This document shows, piece by piece, positions 1-4,844 of a stretch of DNA of 7,299 nucleotides. Both the position numbers and the translations under genes were made by a program. The DNA is from a bacterium. Lineage in GTDB: Bacteria > Bacillota > Clostridia > Oscillospirales > Acutalibacteraceae. The notes below the pieces were generated by a model, which did no database searches, was not told the origin of the DNA, and was given only the letters and a program-made list of their open reading frames with translations. Every line of letters begins with the position of its first letter. The first letter of the stretch is position 1. The stretch lies in the NCBI GenBank assembly GCA_020626545.1, contig JAHKZS010000008.1, forward strand, positions 1-7,299, read 5' to 3'.

Positions 1-273
1 GACGTAGAGGCTTGGTCGCCCAGACAGAAAAAGTATTTTGAGGTAGGTTCCTGCTCTAACTTAGGCGACGCTCAGGCAAGACGTCTTAAAATCAGAGTAA
101 GAGGTAAGGACGGAAAATATTTCGCCCATACTCTCAACAATACCGTTGTCGCTCCGCCGAGAATGTTAATCGCATTCTTGGAGAATAACCTCAACGCCGA
201 CGGTTCGGTTAGTATTCCCGAGGTATTAAGACCTTATATGGGCGGTATGGAGAAGATTGAAGTAAAAAAATAA
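1..273 (+). CDS. serS: Seryl-tRNA synthetase, C-terminal 90 residues (5' end outside window)
   Basis: This is the 3' end of a class II aminoacyl-tRNA synthetase that charges tRNA-Ser with serine in the cytoplasm. Frame 1 is open from the first base to the TAA at 271-273. The translation carries the SerRS landmarks EVGSCSNLGDAQARR (motif 2 / serine-pocket region), then HTLNNTVVAPPR in the place of motif 3, then the typical ending DGSVSIPEVLRPYMGG. The motif 3 arginine is kept, but the usual glycine-rich NGSGLAVGR form is replaced (see findings). The N-terminal coiled-coil arm and most of the catalytic core lie upstream of the window. No clear terminator follows the stop codon, so some read-through toward the aquaporin gene is possible. 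The family call is secure from the last 90 residues alone. Confidence 0.95.
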   Translation, partial: DVEAWSPRQKKYFEVGSCSNLGDAQARRLKIRVRGKDGKYFAHTLNNTVVAPPRMLIAFLENNLNADGSVSIPEVLRPYMGGMEKIEVKK

Positions 274-304
274 TTATATTTTCTGTCGTTGATAAGGCGG
301 AAGG

Positions 305-350
305 AGATTCTTCGACTTAAACACTTGCAGCGTTATCGCTCAGAATGACA
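305..350 (-). repeat. Dispersed repeat fragment, related to the element at 3767-3886
   Basis: Read on the minus strand, this 46-bp stretch starts with TGTCATTCTGAGC (350-338) and ends with GTCGAAGAATCT (316-305). Both blocks are exact matches to 3767-3779 and 3782-3793. Here 21 bp separate the blocks, against 2 bp in the other copy. This suggests a family of short intergenic repeats rather than chance. It lies in the 147-bp spacer between serS and the aquaporin gene. The same spacer holds a GC-rich imperfect hairpin (374-392) without a U-tract. A weak promoter-like pair, TTATCG (333-338) and TATAAA (357-362) with 18 bp between, overlaps the repeat, but I would not rely on it. Confidence 0.6.
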
Positions 351-405
351 CATAAATATAAAAATGGAATTAACCATGCGCGCCGCGCGTGGAAAATAAA
401 AATTT

Positions 406-414
406 AAAAGGAGG
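406..414 (+). promoter_or_regulatory. Ribosome binding site of the aquaporin gene
   Basis: AAAAGGAGG ends 6 nt before the ATG at 421. It is a near-perfect anti-Shine-Dalgarno match and fixes the start codon. Confidence 0.85.
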
Positions 415-420
415 AACATT

Positions 421-1125
421 ATGGAAAGCTTTAAAAAGTATATCGCCGAGTTTATCGGAACGGCGGTACTTGTAGTCGGAGGTTGCGGAACAGCCGTAGC
501 GATTAATACCGTTTCAACGGGACATCACGTAAGCCTGCCCTCGAGCGGAACAGTTCTCGTTATCGCGCTCGCGTTCGGACTTTCGATTGTAGCTATGGCG
601 TATTCTATCGGAAATGTTTCGGGATGCCATATTAACCCCGCCGTATCGCTCGGTATGCTGATTAACGGAAAAATCTCCGCTAAAGATTTTGTCGGTTATA
701 TTATAGCCCAATTCTTAGGCGCGACCGCGGGAGCCGCAGGACTTTGGCTTGTGTTCGGAAGCAACGAAAGCCTCGGCGCTAACGGCTACGGTACAGGTAC
801 AAGCGCTCTCGGCGTAGGCGCTGTAGGCGCGGGTATCGTAGAGGTTGTACTCACGTTTATCTTCGTACTCGCTGTACTCGGAGTTACTTCCAAGGTTGAA
901 AACAGCGCTGTAGCCGGTGTAGTTATCGCGTTAACGTTAGTTTTAGTACATCTTATCGGTATTCCGTTTACAGGAACTTCCGTTAACCCCGCGAGAAGCT
1001 TCGGACCCGCTGTGTTACAGGGCGGTATGGCGCTTCGCCAGCTCTATGTATTTATAATCGCTCCGCTTGTAGGCGCTTTGGCCGCGGGACTGGTACATAG
1101 ATTTCTTATTAAAAGCAAAGATTAA
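421..1125 (+). CDS. aqpZ: Aquaporin Z-type water channel (MIP family)
   Basis: This is a membrane channel of the major intrinsic protein family, predicted to pass water across the cytoplasmic membrane. The 234 residues fit the usual length for AqpZ and contain six hydrophobic helices. Both half-helix signatures are present: NPA at residues 72-74 (HINPAVS) and NPA at 189-191 followed by Arg192 (SVNPARSFGPA). By alignment from memory with E. coli AqpZ, the aromatic/arginine selectivity filter is Phe52, His177, Thr186 and Arg192, which is the water-selective set rather than the glycerol-type GlpF set. GGCG at 20-23 and the NGYG segment at 121-124 are also AqpZ-like. The start is fixed by a strong RBS at 406-414. 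The gene ends at a strong terminator and converges on the lipoprotein gene. The sequence shows no regulator or glycerol kinase neighbour that would argue for glycerol uptake. Confidence 0.94.
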   Translation: MESFKKYIAEFIGTAVLVVGGCGTAVAINTVSTGHHVSLPSSGTVLVIALAFGLSIVAMAYSIGNVSGCHINPAVSLGMLINGKISAKDFVGYIIAQFLGATAGAAGLWLVFGSNESLGANGYGTGTSALGVGAVGAGIVEVVLTFIFVLAVLGVTSKVENSAVAGVVIALTLVLVHLIGIPFTGTSVNPARSFGPAVLQGGMALRQLYVFIIAPLVGALAAGLVHRFLIKSKD

Positions 1126-1146
1126 AAAGATTAAAGGAAAATAAAG

Positions 1147-1172
1147 AAAAGGTCGGATTATCCGACCTTTTT
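1147..1172. terminator. Bidirectional rho-independent terminator between aqpZ and the lipoprotein gene
   Basis: The stem GGTCGGA (1151-1157) pairs with TCCGACC (1161-1167) around the loop TTA. On the plus strand it is followed by TTTTT (1168-1172). On the minus strand it is followed by TTTTCTTTAT, the complement of the A-rich 1141-1150. It sits 22 bp after the aqpZ stop and 20 bp beyond the lipoprotein stop, so one hairpin probably serves both convergent genes. Confidence 0.9.
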
Positions 1173-1191
1173 CTTATATCAACTTACTTGT

Positions 1192-1929
1192 TTATGGATT
1201 AAATCTTCTGTATTCTTCGCCGTCTACTATAAGCGAACCGTTTTTCAGGTTATAGGAGTAGTCTATGTCTGTTTTACCTGCGTAATCGTATACAGCCTTT
1301 ATTTTACCTTTAGAGATGTTGTATGTGTAGCAAGTTTCCATCGTTATATCGTTTGTGTACATAACTCCGTCCGAACCTAAAAAGATAATGTGAGAGCTTT
1401 CGCTTTTCCACCATCCGAGAATCGACTTGTCAATTTTCGGGTTTTTTGGAGCTTTAGGCAGGAGGGTATAGTCCTTTTCCCTTACGAGAGTAAATTTGTC
1501 TTTTCCGGAGCTCAGGTATAAAGTATTGTTGTCCTTGGAAAGCTTATAAGAGTACTTACCGTTCATACCGCGGATAAACTGAACCTCTAAAGTCTTTTTA
1601 TCGCTGTCGACAGCAAGTTTAGTGAAGTCGGCTTCTGTTCCTAAAGCGAGCTGAGCGTAACCGTCGTTGCGGAAAATATATTTGAGAAGTTTGCTTTCCT
1701 TGATGGTCCATGCGCCGTAAACCTTATTTTTTCCTTTTAAAAATCCGTTAAGGTAGCCGCTTAAATCCTTTGAGCTGTATTTACCCGGCGCGGAGATGGT
1801 TTTTGTTTTTGAGGAAGTTACTTTTTTTACCTTGGATTTAGCGGGTTCGGAAGTATTGTTGCATCCCCCGATAAAAATACTCGATAAAATAATAAGTAAA
1901 ACAGCCGAAGCCGAGATAATTTTTTTCAT
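1192..1929 (-). CDS. Predicted lipoprotein with two similar beta-rich repeats, function unknown
   Basis: I do not recognise a named family with certainty. The 245-residue product begins with a lipoprotein signal: positively charged MKK, a hydrophobic stretch (residues 4-20), and a lipobox IGGC with Cys23 as the expected lipidated residue. It should therefore be anchored to the outer face of the membrane. A Lys/Ser/Thr-rich linker (about 24-50) follows. The rest looks like two related beta-rich units. Unit 1 starts GAWTIKES at residue 72 and runs to about 150. Unit 2 starts GWWKSESS at 172 and runs to about 243. Each has a G-x-W opening, a 'hydrophobic-F/x-x-DG' turn (RNDG at 87-90, GSDG at 185-188), a Y-S-Y-x-L strand, and a closing short strand. 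This recalls the small lipocalin-like domains of secreted clostridial lipoproteins, such as the DUF5640 type. That family guess is weak. A GGAGGT ribosome binding site (1935-1940) and a good promoter support the start. Confidence 0.8.
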   Translation of the reverse strand: MKKIISASAVLLIILSSIFIGGCNNTSEPAKSKVKKVTSSKTKTISAPGKYSSKDLSGYLNGFLKGKNKVYGAWTIKESKLLKYIFRNDGYAQLALGTEADFTKLAVDSDKKTLEVQFIRGMNGKYSYKLSKDNNTLYLSSGKDKFTLVREKDYTLLPKAPKNPKIDKSILGWWKSESSHIIFLGSDGVMYTNDITMETCYTYNISKGKIKAVYDYAGKTDIDYSYNLKNGSLIVDGEEYRRFNP

Positions 1930-1934
1930 AGTTT

Positions 1935-1940
1935 ACCTCC
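1935..1940 (-). promoter_or_regulatory. Ribosome binding site of the lipoprotein gene
   Basis: On the minus strand GGAGGT lies 5 nt before the ATG at 1929-1927. It supports this start over any later methionine and keeps the full lipoprotein signal. Confidence 0.8.
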
Positions 1941-1959
1941 ATAAATAACGTACTATATA

Positions 1960-1988
1960 ATTCTATATTCTGAGGAGTAATATGTCAA
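1960..1988 (-). promoter_or_regulatory. Sigma-A-type promoter of the lipoprotein gene
   Basis: Read on the minus strand, a perfect -35 TTGACA (1988-1983) is followed after exactly 17 bp by TAGAAT (1965-1960), a 5/6 match to TATAAT. Transcription would start near 1953 and give a leader of about 24 nt that ends in the RBS. It is the best promoter match I found in the window. Confidence 0.75.
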
Positions 1989-2031
1989 GTTTTAAAAAAC
2001 GAAAATACTGTCAAAAAAGTGTGAAAAACGC

Positions 2032-2060
2032 TTGCGTAATAAGAGTAAATTTGATATAAT
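2032..2060 (+). promoter_or_regulatory. Predicted guaB promoter
   Basis: A perfect -10 TATAAT (2055-2060) is preceded, with 17 bp spacing, by TTGCGT (2032-2037), which keeps only TTG of the -35 consensus. The start site would be near 2067, leaving a leader of about 34 nt. That is too short for a purine riboswitch. It is divergent from the lipoprotein promoter, with about 43 bp between the two -35 boxes. Confidence 0.6.
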
Positions 2061-2085
2061 AATCGTTAATATTATAAAGTTTTAA

Positions 2086-3579
<1,494 letters not shown>

Positions 3580-3592
3580 TATTTCAATTTTA

Positions 3593-3628
3593 CCGCCGAT
3601 GTGTTTAGCATCGGCGGACTTTTTGTTT
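3593..3628 (+). terminator. Rho-independent terminator of guaB
   Basis: A perfect 9-bp stem, CCGCCGATG (3593-3601) with CATCGGCGG (3609-3617), has a 7-nt loop and is followed by ACTTTTTGTTT. It begins 13 nt after the guaB stop codon. Confidence 0.93.
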
Positions 3629-3677
3629 AGGGCAAAAGCATAGGGGAAAGAATTTAGCAGATAGTTTCCTTAACACC

Positions 3678-3705
3678 GTAGGGAACACCCTCCGCGGTGT
3701 TCCGA
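3678..3705 (+). repeat. 28-nt hairpin repeat, copy A
   Basis: GTAGGGAA leads into an 8-bp perfect stem, GGAACACC (3682-3689) with GGTGTTCC (3696-3703), closing the loop CTCCGC. The unit ends in TTCCGA. The reverse complement of 3960-3987 has the same length, ends and near-identical loop (19 of 28 positions identical), so the two are copies of one family. No U-tract follows, so it is not a classical terminator. Confidence 0.65.
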
Positions 3706-3733
3706 GCCGAGTTTTCTATCATCAGAATTATCC

Positions 3734-3750
3734 TCACGCCAAAGGCGTGA
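3734..3750. repeat. Short perfect hairpin
   Basis: TCACGCC (3734-3740) pairs with GGCGTGA (3744-3750) over an AAA loop. It stands alone between hairpin copy A and the inverted-repeat element and has no U-tract on either side. Its role is unknown. Confidence 0.5.
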
Positions 3751-3766
3751 ATAACAAGGTTAAACC

Positions 3767-3886
3767 TGTCATTCTGAGCTTGTCGAAGAATCTTTAAGAT
3801 CTTTAACGCAAGGTATGGGTGTTGTTAACCAAAACAAGTTTTGGACAACACCTCACGACTACGCTAACGCTTCGCTCAATATGACA
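3767..3886. repeat. 120-bp MITE-like element with terminal inverted repeats
   Basis: The left end TGTCATTCTGAGC (3767-3779) and the right end GCTCAATATGACA (3874-3886) are inverted copies matching at 11 of 13 positions. The centre holds a long hairpin: GGTGTTGT (3818-3825) pairs with ACAACACC (3845-3852), and CCAAAAC (3829-3835) pairs with GTTTTGG (3838-3844), with a 3-nt bulge. The element contains no coding potential, as expected for a non-autonomous mobile element or a palindromic intergenic repeat. I see no clear target-site duplication. The left-end motifs recur exactly at 305-350. Whether it moves, and with which transposase, cannot be told from this window. Confidence 0.55.
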
Positions 3887-3959
3887 TTATATATAACTTT
3901 TACTGCCTGCTGTTTTGCCGTTGGCGAAAGGATAGTGCAAATACATTAATATAGTTGTA

Positions 3960-3987
3960 TCGGAATGGGGCAGAGCCCATTCCCTAC
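3960..3987 (-). repeat. 28-nt hairpin repeat, copy B (inverted relative to copy A)
   Basis: GGAATGGG (3962-3969) pairs perfectly with CCCATTCC (3976-3983). Read on the minus strand it begins GTAGGGAA, has the loop CTCTGC, and ends TTCCGA, exactly framing copy A at 3678-3705. Four inner stem pairs differ from copy A, and all remain paired. Confidence 0.65.
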
Positions 3988-4021
3988 AATCTTAAGGAAA
4001 ATAGGATTTAGGTTATAAATG

Positions 4022-4164
4022 TTTTTTCCATAAACAGAATCGGCACCAAAGGCTCCCGGAACTTCGAAAACTAAAGAAAAATAAAAAGTTAAACCCCGCC
4101 GTTTATGAATCTGTCCGCTATATGAATTTTTTCATAGGCGGCATTGGCTCCCGGGGCTCCCGGG
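4022..4164. repeat. Imperfect direct repeat with a stem-loop and a 9-bp tandem repeat
   Basis: Blocks occur twice in the same order about 105 bp apart: TTTTTTCCATA then CGGCA then GGCTCCCGG at 4022-4059, and TTTTTTCATA then CGGCA then GGCTCCCGG at 4127-4154. The last block is repeated in tandem in the second copy (4146-4164, period 9 bp). Overlapping the second copy, CCGC…ATATGAA (4115-4126) can fold with TTCATAGGCGG (4131-4141) into a stem-loop with one bulge. No function is evident. Confidence 0.4.
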
Positions 4165-4200
4165 TTACAAATTAGTTTTTTGAATTTACATTGTATTTAC

Positions 4201-4229
4201 TTATCTTTTTTCTTTAAGCCGATTATACT
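4201..4229 (+). promoter_or_regulatory. Predicted promoter of the zapA-U32 pair
   Basis: TATACT (4224-4229) forms a -10 with TTATCT (4201-4206) as a weak -35, 17 bp apart. An overlapping TATAAT lies at 4229-4234. Either -10 puts transcription start at about 4236-4242, which falls on the upstream GTG at 4239 and argues for the ATG at 4284 as the real zapA start. Confidence 0.45.
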
Positions 4230-4269
4230 ATAATTATTGTGGATAAAAAGGTGAATGCCTGCTTAAAAC

Positions 4270-4274
4270 GGAGG
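4270..4274 (+). promoter_or_regulatory. Ribosome binding site deciding the zapA start
   Basis: GGAGG lies 9 nt before the ATG at 4284. The alternative in-frame GTG at 4239 has no such site upstream and would add 15 residues (including CLKRRNSN) unlike the ZapA family. Confidence 0.8.
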
Positions 4275-4283
4275 AACAGCAAT

Positions 4284-4844
4284 ATGAATAAACATACTGT
4301 TTTTGTCGCGGGAAAAAGATTTATACTCCTCAGCGACGATAAGGAAGAATATGTAGTTAAACTGGCGGAAGAAGTGAGCGATACTATCACTAAAATCAGC
4401 TCGGAAAATCCGACGCTGGACCGTCGTTCCGCGGCGCTTTTGTGCGCGCTCGATTACGCCGACGACGTTTATAAGGAAAAGCTTAGAAACAAGAGCCTTT
4501 CCGATAAAGCCCAGCCGTTTATAGCTCAGGCGGATAAACAGGCTAAACAGATACGCGAGCTTAAAGAAATGCTCCAGAAAAAAGACGACGAAATTGAACA
4601 GCTTTCAAAAACAGTTAAACAGCTCGAGGAAAAGCTCAATAATATTCCGCGTGTTTTAGACGGACAGGGTATGGTTAAAGAAGTTCCCGTTGAGGAAACG
4701 TCTTGTGCTGAACCGGAAACAGCCGATACAAAATCCGAAACCGAACCGAAACCCGAAAAACCTGTAGGCAGAAAAAAGAAGAAGAAAAATAAAGGCTATA
4801 AACCGATGAGACAGTTCTCACTTTTCGACGATGAAGAAAATTGA
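4284..4844 (+). CDS. zapA: Cell division protein ZapA with a long C-terminal tail
   Basis: ZapA binds FtsZ filaments, crosslinks them and helps form the Z-ring at midcell. From the ATG at 4284 the product is 186 residues, beginning MNKHTVFVAGKRFILLSDDK, a typical ZapA N-terminal beta hairpin. The globular head covers about 1-70 (DRRSAALLCALDYADDVYK is characteristic), followed by a Lys/Glu-rich coiled coil at about 78-122. Most ZapA proteins end near there, at roughly 85-110 residues. This one continues with an acidic, Pro/Glu-rich linker (about 130-160), a basic patch of consecutive lysines (163-170) and a C-terminal QFSLF (177-181) followed by DDEEN. I chose this start because of the GGAGG at 4270 and the family N-terminus. 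The 3' end overlaps the next gene by 14 nt, so the two are likely co-transcribed. Confidence 0.9.
   Translation: MNKHTVFVAGKRFILLSDDKEEYVVKLAEEVSDTITKISSENPTLDRRSAALLCALDYADDVYKEKLRNKSLSDKAQPFIAQADKQAKQIRELKEMLQKKDDEIEQLSKTVKQLEEKLNNIPRVLDGQGMVKEVPVEETSCAEPETADTKSETEPKPEKPVGRKKKKKNKGYKPMRQFSLFDDEEN

Larger units (their letters stand above)
3629..4195. other. Gene-free, repeat-rich intergenic region
   Basis: No open reading frame with a credible start, RBS or recognisable product lies between the guaB terminator and the zapA promoter on either strand. The stretch holds several structured pieces: a hairpin pair in opposite orientation (3678-3705 and 3960-3987), a short hairpin TCACGCC-AAA-GGCGTGA (3734-3750), an element with terminal inverted repeats (3767-3886), and an imperfect direct repeat ending in GGCTCCCGG (4022-4059 and 4127-4164) with a stem-loop beside its second copy. 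About 3890-3955 I see nothing of note. The region resembles an accumulation site for short non-coding repeats. A structured RNA cannot be excluded. Confidence 0.7.

Noticed and set aside
374..392. GC-rich imperfect palindrome (CCATGCG…CGCGTGG) before aqpZ as a serS terminator
   Set aside because: It folds with 7 pairs including one G-T, but A-rich rather than T-rich sequence follows it on the plus strand, so it is unlikely to terminate serS transcription.
3629..4238. CRISPR array or tRNA gene in the repeat-rich spacer
   Set aside because: The repeats are inverted or irregular with no constant repeat-spacer period, and I see no tRNA-like cloverleaf or T-loop sequence.
4239..4283. GTG start giving a 201-residue ZapA
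   Set aside because: The extra 15 residues do not resemble the family, no RBS precedes the GTG, and the predicted transcription start falls on it. The ATG at 4284 has GGAGG 9 nt upstream.
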